The notes beneath the pieces are model-generated. The model searched no databases. It was not told the origin of the DNA and saw only the letters and a program-made list of their open reading frames with translations. Positions 22,601 to 32,744 of a stretch of DNA of 64,000 nucleotides are shown here, piece by piece; position 1 is the stretch's first letter, and every line of letters begins with the position of its first letter. The translations under genes and the position numbers were made by a program. The stretch comes from Ixodes scapularis (taxonomy: Eukaryota; Arthropoda; Arachnida; Ixodida; Ixodidae), in the NCBI RefSeq assembly GCF_016920785.2, contig NW_024609846.1, forward strand, positions 107,932,831-107,996,830. Direction: 5' to 3'.

Positions 22601-22948
22601 ACCAGATAGAAAGGTATAAACTTTCTTGCCTAAACCTCTCGGACCGAGCCAAGAGCATTTCAGTATTGCAGCGCGAGGTTCTGACAATGAGTGCATCGCT
22701 CTAAAGAGTTCTTCGGCTGTATATGCAGTTAAACCAAGCACTCGTACATCAATCGCGGTACTTAAATTTTACTCACCCGCCATGTAGAGTAGTTTCGCGT
22801 CATAAAATCCGCCTTTCGTTCGAGCGTCGCCGGCCCAGTAGACTTGATAGACCTTGTCTTCAATTACGCCGCTAAAGTTCCTTATGTAGTCCGAAGTCAC
22901 GACAGACTGAGTCTTGTCCATCAGAAATTCCACGAAAACGTAAGACAT
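10435..22948 (-). CDS. BEND5: BEND5-like BEN-domain protein, multi-exon
   Basis: Host gene for a nuclear BEN-domain protein; known BEN proteins bind DNA and often act as transcriptional repressors. Coding exons on the minus strand: 22777-22948, 21700-21750, 19651-19822, 13531-13596, 12435-12524, 11484-11551, 11176-11398 and 10435-10601. The phases fit at every junction except one: exon 2 ends in phase 1 while exon 3 begins in phase 0, so one exon in 19.85-21.69 kb is missing from my model, or exon 2 ends differently. Domain order: BEND5-type N-terminal module (MSYVFVEFLMD...), coiled coil, Ser/Pro/Cys-rich linker, then a BEN domain starting GKVCAGQNVWID with RSVTGT and a basic last helix. The predicted length is about 335 residues, somewhat shorter than vertebrate BEND5. 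No stop interrupts the modelled exons. One linker exon has a second copy split by an LTR element. Confidence 0.85.
11176..11398 (-). CDS. BEND5: BEND5-like BEN-domain core exon
   Basis: Encodes 74 codons plus one base. NVWIDMETWESL, VSLWPADVLAKRSVTGT and LTPAKLRAF match the BEN-domain pattern position by position. Acceptor GCGTTTCAG|GTG and donor AAAG|GTACTC flank it. Confidence 0.9.
11484..11551 (-). CDS. BEND5: BEND5-like linker exon ending at the BEN start
   Basis: 68 bp, entering in phase 1 and leaving in phase 0. It ends in REDGK, which joins the next exon to give DGKVCAGQNVWI, the usual opening of a BEN domain. Acceptor TTTTATTACAG, donor AAG|GTAAGG. Confidence 0.82.
12435..12524 (-). 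CDS. BEND5: BEND5-like linker exon (Cys/Ser-rich)
   Basis: 90 bp, phase 1 to phase 1, between TGCTTCGCAG and CAAG|GTGAAG. The in-phase frame encodes 29 complete codons including EDCSTSYEACGQGSK. There is no recognised domain; support comes from phase compatibility with both neighbours and plausible splice sites. Confidence 0.68.
13531..13596 (-). CDS. BEND5: BEND5-like linker exon, first genomic copy (intact)
   Basis: 66 bp, phase 1 to phase 1, between TTTCCTTCAG and GCTG|GTACGTACC. It encodes HLTATSSAMLPESPENEHL... A copy of all 66 bases lies in the duplicate (18732-18748 plus 14372-14424), where an LTR element divides it. Confidence 0.78.
14425..15050 (+). repeat. 5' LTR of the LARD-like element
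   Basis: Starts TG and ends CA. AATAAA at 14961-14966 is a likely polyadenylation signal in the R region. GC-rich upstream half with a possible TTAAGAG core promoter near 14668. Confidence 0.9.
15056..15075 (+). other. Primer binding site of LTR element
   Basis: TGGCGCCGCAACGTGGGGCC lies 5 bases inside the 5' LTR. TGG...GGGGC is the usual look of a tRNA 3'-end complement in retroelements. Confidence 0.85.
15076..18091. other. Internal region of LARD-like element, non-coding
   Basis: Open frames at 15783-16265 and 16712-17107 were checked and have no retroviral-type motif. The sequence is moderately CpG-rich and looks like a long untranslated RNA body. Confidence 0.7.
18092..18105 (+). other. 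Polypurine tract of LTR element
   Basis: GAGGGAGGGGAGG-type purine run immediately before the 3' LTR, the usual plus-strand primer site. Confidence 0.85.
18106..18731 (+). repeat. 3' LTR of the LARD-like element
   Basis: Near-identical to the 5' LTR. It is followed by target duplication AGTG at 18732-18735, matching 14421-14424. Confidence 0.9.
19651..19822 (-). CDS. BEND5: BEND5-like coiled-coil exon
   Basis: 172 bp, entering in phase 0 after TCTTTCAG and leaving in phase 1 at CTCG|GTAAGC. Heptad-like leucine and charged spacing (RRDVTEELKELRRTNALLQ) marks a coiled coil, as found between the N-terminal module and BEN domain of BEND5. It probably mediates self-association. Confidence 0.82.
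21700..21750 (-). CDS. BEND5: BEND5-like second exon
   Basis: 51 bp between CATTTTTCAG and CTTT|GTAAGAG. The split codon with exon 1 gives Asp, reading LLYMAD-SEEDVQKFRTEEK, where BEND5 proteins also have an acidic segment. The donor is a fair match. If splicing instead continued past it, the frame stays open for about 70 bases. Confidence 0.68.
22439..22518. repeat. Perfect hairpin, 30-bp arms
   Basis: Positions 22439-22468 and 22489-22518 are exact reverse complements (TTGAAGTGAGGCGCCAAAAC...) around a 20-base loop. It sits in intron 1 of the BEND5-like gene. Perfect arms suggest recent origin. Confidence 0.92.
22777..22948 (-). CDS. BEND5: BEND5-like first coding exon
   Basis: The start ATG (22948-22946) is followed by 57 codons and one base, then GCGG|GTGAGT. 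The product MSYVFVEFLMDKTQSVV... with IRNFSG and VYQVYWAG is the BEND5-type N-terminal module. I prefer this start over the upstream in-frame ATG at 23332 because homologues begin at this position and the upstream region is arginine-rich 5' sequence shared with the non-coding copy. Confidence 0.85.
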
Positions 22949-23159
22949 TGTAGTGCGGACAAACAAAACAGGTCGAGAGCGATTGTACCGCGTGGAAGCT
23001 CGGCGAACCTGGAAGCGAAAGTAGAAGCGGCGTCGGCGGCGCGTTCTGCGTTTCGGCGGGCTTCTGATCAGGGTTGTCGGGTGCCCTGCTTGTCGTATTT
23101 CTAACATTAGCGGTTCTATGGCCTCACGTCCCGAGATCGTTTTCTCGTGCATAGATGAT

Positions 23160-23500
23160 TTTACGTATCCGTATATTTGACGAAATAGTGGTATCCGAAC
23201 GAACTTTAAATCCTTTGACCGTAGGTCTGTCTGCACGTCAAAGCTTTTTGACGTACAGTCAGAGACAATCGATGTACAATCAGAATCGCCACCAAGACAT
23301 CCTGATGGCATTTCGCGGCGGCCGACTGCCACCAGGAAACCATCAGAAAGCCGACAAGCGGAGTCTGACTGGAGTTTGACTGTAGGTCAGAGTAACTTGT
23401 TGGTCAATCAGACATGCTTGACGTACAGTCAGGCACAGTGAGCGGTCCACTAGAAAACATTGACTGCCAAACAGCGTTACATTAATGGATTTTTCCTTCG
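23160..23500. promoter_or_regulatory. Possible bidirectional promoter between two BEND5-like first exons
   Basis: Located between head-to-head 5' regions. It contains repeats of GACGTACAGTCAG (23258 and 23420) and a GC-rich core near 23316 (GGCGGCCGAC). No TATA box stands out. The regulatory role is inferred from position only. Confidence 0.4.
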
Positions 23501-23716
23501 GGACAAGAAAACGATTTCGGGACGTGAGCCCATAAAACCGCTGTTAGAGATGTGACACGCAGCCGACCGACAACCTTGATCAGAAGCCCGCCGAAACGCC
23601 GAAAACGCCACTTCGCTTCGCCCATAGAGGCTTCGCCGAGCTTTCATGAACGATCGGTCTCGACTCGTTTTGTTTGCCCGCTTGCTCCAACCTGTCGATC
23701 CTGCCCGGGCTCTACA

Positions 23717-23894
23717 GTGTTTTATGTTTTAGTAGAATTTCTACTCGACAAAACCCAGCCAGTTGTGAGTTCCGACGATGTAAGGGACTTTAGCGGTGTA
23801 GTTGAAGACGACAAGGTGTACCACCAGGTCTACTGGGCCGGAGACGCGCGAACAAAAGGATCGGTCTACGGCGCGAAAGTACTCTACATCGCAG
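23717..23894 (+). pseudogene. Inverted BEND5-like first exon, start codon lost
   Basis: Encodes the same module as 22777-22948 (VLVEFLLDKTQPVV, VYWAGDARTKGSVYGAKVLYIA) with an intact GCAG|GTGAGT donor, two extra codons and the same exit phase. The base triplet matching the ATG is GTG. I find no downstream plus-strand exons before the LINE. It is either a dead fragment or an exon entered from an upstream start. Confidence 0.78.
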
Positions 23895-24172
23895 GTGAGT
23901 AGAACTGAAGTACGGCGAGTGATGTACGAGTGCTTTGCATAACTTGCCGAAGTCTTAACTGCATTTGCAACCGAAGCATCTCGTATAAAATGAATGGTGA
24001 AATCGAGTTTCCTAACTACAGTTTGTATAACGTTTCTATACGAGCTATCCACCTGTCGTTTTCCGAATTACTTTTCAATTTGGCCTTGTATAATGTTTGC
24101 GGAACCTACTGCAAGGATGTCTGTAAATAACTTGTAAATAAACTTGTTTCGTTTAAAAAAAAACAAAAAAAA

Positions 24173-24305
24173 ACGGCGTAGCACAGCGGTTAAGGTGTCC
24201 GATTTGTACGCAAGTGGTCGCGGGTACGATCCGCGGTGGTCCTGCTTTTTTTTTTTCTTTTTTTTTCTCCAACATTTTGTTTTATCGAGGCATTTGGCGA
24301 TATTT
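24173..24305 (+). mobile_element. tRNA-derived SINE (short)
   Basis: A tRNA-like head with box A-like TAGCACAGCGG and a T-arm CGCGG-GTACGAT-CCGCG containing box B-like GGGTACGATCC. An interrupted T tract and the tail TCGAGGCATTTGGCGATATT follow. The tail matches the minus-strand relic at 2300-2465. A-rich sequence lies upstream. Mismatches in the box B consensus argue against a functional tRNA. Confidence 0.72.
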
Positions 24306-24379
24306 ATGAGCGCGTATAGCTTTACATTTATATAAATGCTGCCCTTATTGGTGGAATTCCCTTGGTAATGGCAGTCAGA

Positions 24380-24425
24380 CGTCATCTGATGGACCATCAG
24401 ATGTCGTCTGATGGTCCATCACGTT
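24380..24425. repeat. Short overlapping palindromes
   Basis: CATCTGATGG-ACCATCAGATG is a perfect palindrome and overlaps a second GATGGWCCATC motif. Confidence 0.75.
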
Positions 24426-24459
24426 CCACCAAGGCTGCTGACTGGCAGACAGTGTCCCA

Positions 24460-25973
24460 AATTACGTATCTTTATGGAATTTTCAATAGGAATGGGAAAG
24501 AAAGAACTCGCACTAGACTATTGACTACTGTTTAATGTCGCGTAAGATATACAGCAGATTAGGAGGTATGTAGGTCTAAGGTCTGGGGAGCGACCATAAG
24601 AGAATCAAGATTAGATTTGGCACAATAAAACCAAAAATGCAAAATCAAAACAAGAGGGTAGGAATAACTTAAATGTTAAACAGTTAGAGGAGGTATCTAA
24701 GCGCATCGAGAAAATAGTATCCAAGCAACCGGAAAGAGAATGGACATGTGAAGACTAAGTGTTTTCAAAAAAGAGTTAGAGTAATATTGAATCTAACGAG
24801 GAGGAAGAAAACTAAAACGCAAGCCCAAAAGCTGGTGGGATAAAGAGCTTAAGGCAGTAATATCGAGACGCAAAGCGGCATATATACAACAAAGATGGGC
24901 AAAGAAAAAGGGGGCCACACTAGCCGAAGTAGCGTCAAAATGGGAGGAATTTCAGGAAAGAAAGCGGGAGGCATCATCATTAATACAGGCCAAAATTGGG
25001 AGAGCAGGGGTCCAGTGGATGATAGAGATAAGCCAAAAGAATAGGAATGCAGCAAAAAGGTTCTGGGAACACATCAGTGCACAGGGAAAAATGACCAAGG
25101 GGTACCAGCAGGCACTAACAACACAGGAAGGGACAAAGGTAGAAGGGTATGAGGCAGGCGAATATATTAGACATACAATCGAAGCAGTATTTTCGGAGTT
25201 AGAATCAAATCAGGTCGTAAGGAATGGTAGCGTCTACACAACACAAGCAGAGGATCATAGTGAGGAAGAGGAAAAGACCACAGAGGAATGGGAAAAAAGC
25301 AGGAAAGGTTCTGGCTGGCACTGAAACAGGTCCAGACATGCCGTCTGGACCAATGAGATTGATAAAAGTTCTAGGCAAAACACGCAAATTGAAACTAAAG
25401 CGGGAGATTGACCAGATACTTATGGGAGGGAGGTACCCAGTGACTGGAAATTGAGCAGGATGAGATTAATATATAAGGGCAAGGGAGAAAAAGACAGTAT
25501 CAAATCATACCGACTAATCACAGTAACTTCAGAAATATAGACTAGCTATGCAAATTGTAAAAAGAACAATGGAAGAATGGGCAGAGAGAAAACAGACTCT
25601 GGAGGAGCTTCAAAATGGTTGTAGGAAAGGTAGACGACTGGATGAAAATTTATTCATAATAACACAGTGCATAGAGATAGCAATGACAAGTCAAAGGCCA
25701 TTATGGGTAGCATTTTTAAACATCAAAGGGGCATATGACAATGTGAATCAGGAAAACCTCTGGAACCAGTTGAAGGGATATGGGCTAAGGGGAATCATGG
25801 TTAAGTTTCTAGAATGGGTTTATACGGAGAATAGGGGTGGTTATAACATGGGAAGCCCAAACTACAAGACCAGCAGCAATAAAGAGAGGTCTCACACAGG
25901 TTTGCCCATTGTCTCCCTTGCTCTTTATGATATACCTCAATGTGATGGAAAAAAATTAGAACAGTGCAACCTA
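24460..25973 (+). mobile_element. LINE A, 5' part (end of endonuclease, reverse transcriptase)
   Basis: Degenerate ORF2. It holds a likely endonuclease end (NRNGKERTRTRL), the post-EN segment KSWWDKELKAVISRRKAAY, then RT motifs: YKGKGEKDSIKSYRLITV, NGCRKGRR and FLNIKGAYDNV. Frameshifts and stops occur near 25320 and 25455-25550. The element is 5'-truncated. It is cut after the codons for EQCN by element L and resumes at 36211. A CR1/L2/Jockey-like clade fits, but I cannot fix the clade. Confidence 0.82.
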
Positions 25974-25999
25974 CCCAGGCAGCACCGAGTTCTGGGCCA

Positions 26000-26815
26000 A
26001 AACTTGGCTTGCGTCTGGCAGTTTAGGGCATTAAAAAGCCCGAAGAAGCCAAAGTAGTGCCAAACCTGACCTCCCTTGGCAACAGTCTGGGTAACTTGGC
26101 CCTAATTCGCCAAACAAGTGCCAAACTTAGGCTTCGCTGCCGGGTAGTTCGGTTATTATCTAGCATCTTCGGGCCTAAATCGCCTAACAAATGCCAAATT
26201 TAGGGTTACTGCCCGTTAGTTCGGCAGATCTTTGGCATTTTTGGGCCAAAATCGCCAAACTAATGCCAAAGTTAGGCTTCACTTTTTGATAGTTCGGCTA
26301 TCACCTGGCACATTCGGGCCAAAATCGCCACAGATGTGCCAGAGTTAGGCTTACTACCTTGTAGTTCGGCAGAGCTTTGGCATTTTTAGGCCAAAATCGC
26401 CAAACTAATGCCAAAGTTAGGCTTCACTTTTTGACAGTTCGGCTGTCACCAGGCACATTCGGGCCAAAATCGCCACAGATGTGCCAGAGTTAGGCTTACT
26501 ACCTTGTAGTTCGGCAGAGCTTTGGCATTTTCGGGCCAAAATCGCCAAACTAATGCCAAAGTTAGGCTTCACTTTTTGACAGTTCGGCTGTCACCTAGCA
26601 CATTCGGGCCAAAATTGCCACAAATGTGCCAGAGTTAGGCTTACTACCTTGTAGTTCGGTTGAGATCTGGCATCTCTGGGCCCAAGTCGCCAAGCGAGTG
26701 CCCAAGTTAGGCTTCGCTTCCCGATAGTTTGCCTGTGATCTGGCAGCGACGGGCCAAAGGTGCCAAACAAGTGCCAGAACTAGGCTTACTGCCTTGGAGT
26801 TCGGCTGATGAGGTA
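26000..26815. repeat. Left sub-terminal minisatellite of element L
   Basis: Alternating 72-73 bp units (145-bp dimers) with TAGTTCGGC, TTTGGCA, GGGCCAAAATCGCC and ATGCCAAAGTTAGGCTT. There are about eleven monomers with the dimer phase best kept at 26270-26640. It is absent from element R because of truncation. Confidence 0.85.
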
Positions 26816-27043
26816 TTTGATGTAAGCGGGTGGTCTTCATCTTAATTAAATAGAAATCAAGTTTTATTCGGCTGGCAACTTTATCTTATTTTGGTTGTCT
26901 CTTGATTTCTTCAGTCCAAAGGTTGGCTGAATGTTTTGACGCGGCTGGAGCAGGCTTTGCAAACGCAAATTGTGCCAGATGTTTTACTCGCGCGTAGGTA
27001 CACAAGCCAATATCGGGACGCGCCGTGAGACTGGTTCGACATT

Positions 27044-27364
27044 ATGGCGCGTTCACACCGGCGATGCGATCTAGTCGCGCCATAACTTTCATCGCAAAAG
27101 TGACCATCGCGGGCAAAAAGTGACGGGTTTTGAGCAGTCGCTTGCTGACCCGACGTTTTGCGATGCACTCTAGTCGCGGAGAGGCCGAGCCAACCAACGG
27201 CGTTCGGAGCGAGAGTTTTTGAGACGCGACTCGCCAACGAAGGCATTGGACTCGCTCATCGCGCACGCCAAATTGACCAACTAATTACTTTTTTTTCTTT
27301 TTTTTTTTGCGATGCGATTTAGCTGGATCGCGCGACTGCTATCCCCGGTGTGAATCCGCCTTTA
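27044..27364. mobile_element. Small MITE, about 320 bp
   Basis: Inverted ends GGCGCGTTCACACCGG and CCGGTGTGAATCCGCC. The interior is rich in GCGATGCGATCTAGTCGCG-type palindromes. The same element lies inverted at about 47777-48101 in R. Confidence 0.7.
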
Positions 27365-27437
27365 CAGAAAGTGCTGCCACTGAGCTAACACTGCGCAAGA
27401 CGGATGTGCGCACGTCTCAACAAGATATATCATTATT

Positions 27438-27570
27438 AAGGGGTGTCCAAACAGGACACTACAAAACGCACGACTCCTGCAAATCGTAAAAATTGAAGCG
27501 GACGCGCCCGCTTCAAGCCCGCTTCAATTTTCACGATTTGTCGGAGCCGTGTCCTGTTTGGACACCCCTT
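27438..27570. repeat. Foldback MITE, 133 bp
   Basis: AAGGGGTGTCCAAACAGGAC and its inverted copy at 27551-27570 bound a nearly complete palindrome whose inner arms contain AAATCGT...ATTGAAGC. The mirror copy is at about 47570-47702 in R. Confidence 0.88.
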
Positions 27571-28327
27571 TATGCGGCGCATTGCAAAAGCGAGCGTGGC
27601 TCTGTGCGTGTCTTGCATTGTGATTGAGCACTGTCAAATCCTAGCGATAACAAAGTGCGGAAACGACCGTGGCTCTATGGCGCGGTTCCCGCATCACATT
27701 TGGGGGATGAAAATGAAATCCCGGGAATTGTACTATTTTAGCGTGTTGATACTTTTTAAACATTAAAAAGTGGAGACACAAAAGGGACGATAAAGACAGG
27801 ACGATCTCTGAACTTTAAAGCCGCGGTACAAACGGGACGTTCTGCAGAGAAGAACCTTCTCTCCCGAAGCTGGGGGACGGGGGGGGAAAGGTCAAGCGTT
27901 GGATGAAAAGAGGTTTAGAGAATGGGATTAGCCTCGGGGCGAGCCATCCTCTCGAGAGGGAGTGGGGACGGAACAAAGCTGGCCGTGGCGGTTCCGGCTA
28001 CCAGGTGGAAGAAAGTTAAGCTTGTCAAACGGCGACCTCGGATCCGAGGACGGGCACACCAGAGAATTTGAAAATAGCTGCTTGATTAGCCGGACGACCC
28101 AGTGCGGTCTACTGGTTCTAGAAGGTGACTCGGATGAAGAAAACTCGTTTTGGTCGAAAACTCTAAAAGCATTCTGGACGTGAACCCTTGCCACAAATAA
28201 AAATAACACATGCATGAAAAACTGCGAAGGCACCTAAGCTTTCGCCTATGATGTGGGAATGCGTGAGCATTACAGGCAGAGTTATGTTGGCGCAACTTGC
28301 AATAAAGAAAGAAAAAAAAAGTTATGT

Positions 28328-28400
28328 TGGCGCAACGGATAGCGCGCTAGTTTCACGATCAAGAGTGCCTAGCTTCGAAACCGGGCAGGGGATGATTTTT
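28328..28400 (+). mobile_element. tRNA-like SINE head
   Basis: TGGCGCAACGG resembles box A and GCTTCGAAACC resembles box B, spaced as in a tRNA, followed by long T tracts. TTATGTTGGCGCAAC is repeated just upstream (28282). The mirror copy is at about 46745-46815 (minus). It is a different sequence from the SINE at 24173. Confidence 0.65.
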
Positions 28401-28775
28401 TTTCTCGTGTTATTTTTTTTTCGTTTTTTTTTTTGTTTCGTCACGTGTCAAGAAAAATCACATGAACAGAACTTTTTTTGGCCAAGTCACCAGAGATTTT
28501 TTTTCTAATTTCTCCTTTTCTTCAGTCTTTCTTTCTTTCTTTCTTTTTTTCCCTTTTTTTTCGGTTTACGCTTCCTATCGCAAAACTCTTTGCACCTATT
28601 TCGCGTTACATTCGCGTTAGCCAAATCATTTTATTTATGGCAGGGAATTCTGCCGTACGTATCTCATATTACTAGTACCAACCCTGGATTTCGTCCGGCA
28701 ACCAGTTTGGGAATGACGACGCCAAATTTCTGTTATAATTTCTTTGAGGTCTAAGGCCTCGTTATCCGTCGGTCT

Positions 28776-29345
28776 CTAAGATTGGCTCTTCAAGTATCTT
28801 TTGGAAAAGAGTTGACGACAGGCATTTTTAAGGAGCACGTGTGTCGACCAGAGTGAACATTGCTGAAGCGCCTCTAGTGTGATTTTGGCCGTAAATAACT
28901 GGAGGCCCCGGGCAAACCAACCCAATGGAGACAAGTGTCTACCTTTCTGGTTCCATAGAGAGCTATGAAAGTCAGAAGGGACGAATACCAGCCGAGTCAA
29001 ACTACCGGCTTGCAAGCGCAATCGTGTTGATAATAGCGCAAAGGAGTTTGTATGACTCTCTCTGGTGGTGCGCAGAGGGTAAAGGCACGGAGGTAATATT
29101 AGCTTTTGCCCAGTCACCTCGCGATCGGTTGGGTATTGGCTGCAGAGATCCATTTCGCGTTGTTTCATTACGGGATTATATCTTGATTTCTTTGTTCCTA
29201 GTTTCACAGACAGAACGAAATCGCTTTTCTCGTGTGGTGTCACGGCGGGAAGGCAGAAATCAATCAGAGTACCGAAATTCGACGCTTGTGCTCGTTCTAT
29301 AGCGCTTCTAAAAACCGTGCGATCACTGCTGTGTGTCGTCATCAT
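28776..29345 (-). other. Unrecognised 189-codon ORF in element L
   Basis: An open frame with no family I recognise. In R the matching frame (45802-46149, plus) aligns well and then breaks by frameshift after about 110 residues. It may be a residue of the element's own gene or captured host sequence, or chance. Confidence 0.35.
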
Positions 29346-30185
29346 TGCATAAAATATCGTTACTTGTACTCGTATTGCATCGTGAGGGAACGACTATGAC
29401 TGGGTAAACAGAAATAGGGAGAATGGGTGCGTGTGATTTGTTGAAGTTCGAATCAACAAATCGAGCTTCAACGAATGCGATAGTATTGCATTCACTCAAC
29501 CAGCTATATGAGTTTTCAGATCCTTCCAAGTATGCGATTCGTGTTCTGCCTGTGGTACCTCAGTTAAATTAAAAAGCAAAAGCCACGTTAAAAAAAAAAA
29601 AAAAATTACGGTGACTCGAGTTGCTCCCGCGCCGAATCATGTTTCACGTAAGCGTAATTTTGGGTTCGATGCACGACGAGGGGTCTTCAATTATAAAAAT
29701 ATTTTGATTACGATTATTTTCGGCGCTAAAAATTCGAAAGCCAAGCAGTGAAGACGATGGTGTTCTTATAAATATTATATACATTTTATTTTACACTGTT
29801 TGAATACGCTGCCGTCGTTATGTCCTTGAATTATTGGCTAGCTTGTGGCGGACAGGGAAGTCTTGCAGGACCATTATGATAGGACCTACACTAAACCTGC
29901 CGCGCTTCGAAAAATGTTAGTCTAATGCATACCAGCTTGTTCAAGCGGACGAAGCATTACGCATCCGGCAAAGCGCATTAAATCGCTGCCCGCGACGTTT
30001 TTTATTTTTTTATTTTATTTTTTTTTTGTGCAGCGAGATAATCTTTAGTCAAGCAGCACGTCCCCTCTACGGCGGGTTATGCCGGATTAACGGAGGCGTC
30101 TCCTAATCTATTTTCCGTGTTGGCCCCTCGGGGAGGGCGGTGAAGGGAGGAAAGGAGGGCAGGAGAGGAGGAAACGCAAAAAAAA

Positions 30186-30455
30186 GTGGAAAGAGTGAAC
30201 TTTATTTTCGGCTTCAACCTCAAAACCCGCCCGCTCCGTGGGAGTACCGGAAAAAGAAATCTTAACGGAAGGAGAGGAAGCGAAGGAAGTGTACGCGATC
30301 CCCCTGTCCTGCGGGACCAGGTACATCGGGAAAACGGGGCGATGCCTCAACGACCGACTCCGAGAACATCAAATAGACGCCGAAAGAGCTGCTTCGGAGT
30401 CCAAGCACCCGATCGTCATTCACGGGAGAAAATGTCCCGGTTGCGCTCCTAATTT
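30186..30455 (+). mobile_element. Older PLE fragment, GIY-YIG part 1
   Basis: Encodes VYAIPLSCGTRYIGKTGRCL and NDRLREHQ, the GIY-YIG nuclease core of Penelope-like elements, followed by KHPIVIHGRKCPGCAP, the start of the Cys/His cluster. It is cut at a 15-bp duplicated site by the nested PLE and resumes at 32900. The RT portion is absent. Confidence 0.82.
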
Positions 30456-30579
30456 ATGTAATAACAAAAACGGCTTGACATAACAAAAATAACAATTTAA
30501 TTAAACTTTGCGCCTCCAATGCGGGAGGCATCTTCAGTAGAGCACAGAGCGAGTGAGAGTCGCACAAAAAAGTTCGGCT

Positions 30580-32369
30580 ATTTAGGCATAAAGTTTGTGT
30601 ACACGTCCGGCAGGGGGCCACGGTTCTTGTTTACCAGCGATGAATCACTTCCGCATTTGTCATTCTGGATGAACCAAGACTCCAGCAGCTTCCTCGGTCC
30701 CCACCTTATATCTCTCGCCAAGGTCGATGCCTTGCCAAAGTCAAATTGGTGTCCTCACGTCCATGCGTGGTCGACGAGTTCGGACTTGAAGCGGGTGGCG
30801 TTCGTGGAATTGGCGACATCCCGTGCGTGTTCTTTTAGTCTTGTTATTATTTTTCGTCCCGTCTCTCCAATGTAGGAAGCGTCACATTCCTTGCAGTGCA
30901 CCTGGTAGATCACGCCCCTTTCTGCCTCTGGCGGGGTCGGGTCTTTTGGCATGGAGATAACATTGACGATTGTTCTTTCGTACCCCCAACGGCCTAAGGG
31001 CGCGTCCCAATGCCTCCGGGATGCACACGACGTCACGTGTTCGTTCGGCTCGATCTGGGCGCCGACGGGACATTTGTATCTTAACGCGATTGACAAACCA
31101 GTCGGGGTAGTTACGTTTTTTCAAAGCCTCCCGCACATGGCTAAAATCTTGAATGCTAAGTGTTGACTTAGATGGGACAGTTTCTGAACGATGAAGTAAC
31201 GATCTTACAACTGACCTTTTGTGTTGAGCAGGGTGATGAGAGCGGTAGTCAAGAAAGTTTTGTCTGTCACATGGTTTACGATATACGGATGTCTCCATCT
31301 TAAAAAAAGGTTCACTACTTTTATGGACACGTACATCTAAACACGGCAAGGTACTATCGGTTTCATGTTCGCAGGTGAACTGAATTGAGGGGTGGACACT
31401 ATTCAAATTGCGGTGAAAATCAGTTACGTTCTCTCTGTTAACCATTACAAAAGTGTCATCGACATAACGACGGTAGAACTTCACGGGAGAAATCAATGCC
31501 AACATTACCTTTCCTCAACATATTCCATGACGAGATTCGAGACGGTTACGGAAACTGAACTCCCCATAGGGCATCCGCTGACCTGATGATATATGTCCCC
31601 ATTAAAACTAAGATTACATTGGTTGAGACAAAAACGCAAAAGGAGTATAACGTCTTCAACAAGGAGGGGTGTGCGAGTGGACAACGACTGGTCTGCCAAC
31701 AACCGGTCACGGGCGACATCAACCGCCAGGGCGTTGGGGACATTCGTAAATAATGAAATCAGATCAAAGGATACCACAGCCTCGTGCGGTAGCAGGGTCT
31801 GAGCGCCTATAAGTTCAACAAAGTCATGGGAATTCCGGACGCTAAACTCATTTTTTCTTGTAAGAGGGCTCAGAATCATAATCAGATATTTGGAAAGGCT
31901 GTAAGTGGATGAACTAATAATAGATACAATCGGGTGTAGGGGGCAACCCGGTTTGTGAATTTTGGGGAGTCCATACATCTTGGGTGTCGCGGCGTCAAAG
32001 GAGAAGAGACGACGGTATAGGTCGTCACTGATGCGTCCTTTCTTTTTCAGCTCTCGAAGGTGGTCAACTAACTCTCTTTCGGACTTAGCAGCGGGATCTC
32101 TTGATAGCCTCACGAAATAGTGACTGTCTAACTTCATACATCTTCTTCATGTAGTCATCCCTATCAAACACAACGGTTCTTTTTCCTTTGTCGGCCTTTA
32201 AAATCATGATGGAGCTGTCTGACTTCAACTCATTAAGAGCAATGCGTTCTTGTTGACCAACAAACAAATGTCCCATCGGCGCCTGGATCGAGCCGAACGA
32301 ACACGTTACGTTAAGGGTTTCGGAGGCATTGGGACGCGCCCTTAGGCCGTTGGGGGTACGAAAGAACAA
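30580..32369 (-). pseudogene. PLE RT plus GIY-YIG polyprotein, degenerate
   Basis: In order: KADKGKRTVV, PKMYGLPKIHKPGCPL (Penelope RT signature), SFDLISLFTNVP (first Asp), GCPMGSSVSVT, YRRYVDDTFV (catalytic YVDD), then VIYQVHCKECDASYIGETGR with the GIY-YIG catalytic Arg context. It would prime reverse transcription on nuclease-cut DNA. At least three frameshifts and one TGA (after DHAWT) make it inactive. The copy in R keeps Ser at that TGA. Confidence 0.85.
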
Positions 32370-32386
32370 TCGTCAATGTTATCTCC

Positions 32387-32744
32387 ATGCCAAAAGACCC
32401 GACCCCGCCAGAGGCAGAAAGGGTCGTGATTTACCAGGTACAGTGCAAGGAATGTGACGCTTCCTACATTGGAGCGACGGGACGAAAAAGAAAAACAAGA
32501 CTAAAAGAACACGCACGGGACCGCCACCCGCTTCATGTCCGAACTCGTCGACCACGCATGGACGTCAGGACACCAATTTGACATTTACAAGGCATCGACC
32601 CTGGAGGGGGATAAAAGGTGGGAACTGAGGAAGCTGCTGGAATCTTGGTTCATCCAGAACGACAAACGCGGAAGTGATTCATCGCTGGTAAACAAGAACC
32701 GTGGCCCCCTGCCGGACGTGTACACAAACTTTATGCCTAAATAA
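32387..32744 (+). pseudogene. Inverted terminal GIY-YIG fragment of the nested PLE
   Basis: Encodes VIYQVQCKECDASYIGATGR, LVDHAWTSGHQFD and a C-terminus ending NKNRGPLPDVYT up to a stop near 32744. Part of the nuclease domain is deleted (frame change near 32520). It mirrors the 3' end of the main body. Confidence 0.8.

Larger units (their letters stand above)
22690..23975. repeat. Inverted duplication carrying two BEND5-like first exons head to head
   Basis: The left arm is about 22690-23160 and the right arm about 23500-23975. Shared blocks in opposite orientation include GATCAGAAGCCCGCCGAAACGC, the exon, GTGAGT and GATGTACGAGTGCTT in the intron. The central 340 bp (23160-23500) lies between the two upstream ends and is the likely promoter region for one or both directions. 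Confidence 0.82.

Noticed and set aside
24173..24245. A functional tRNA gene
   Set aside because: Box B deviates, and the head is followed by SINE tracts and a tail shared with another copy.
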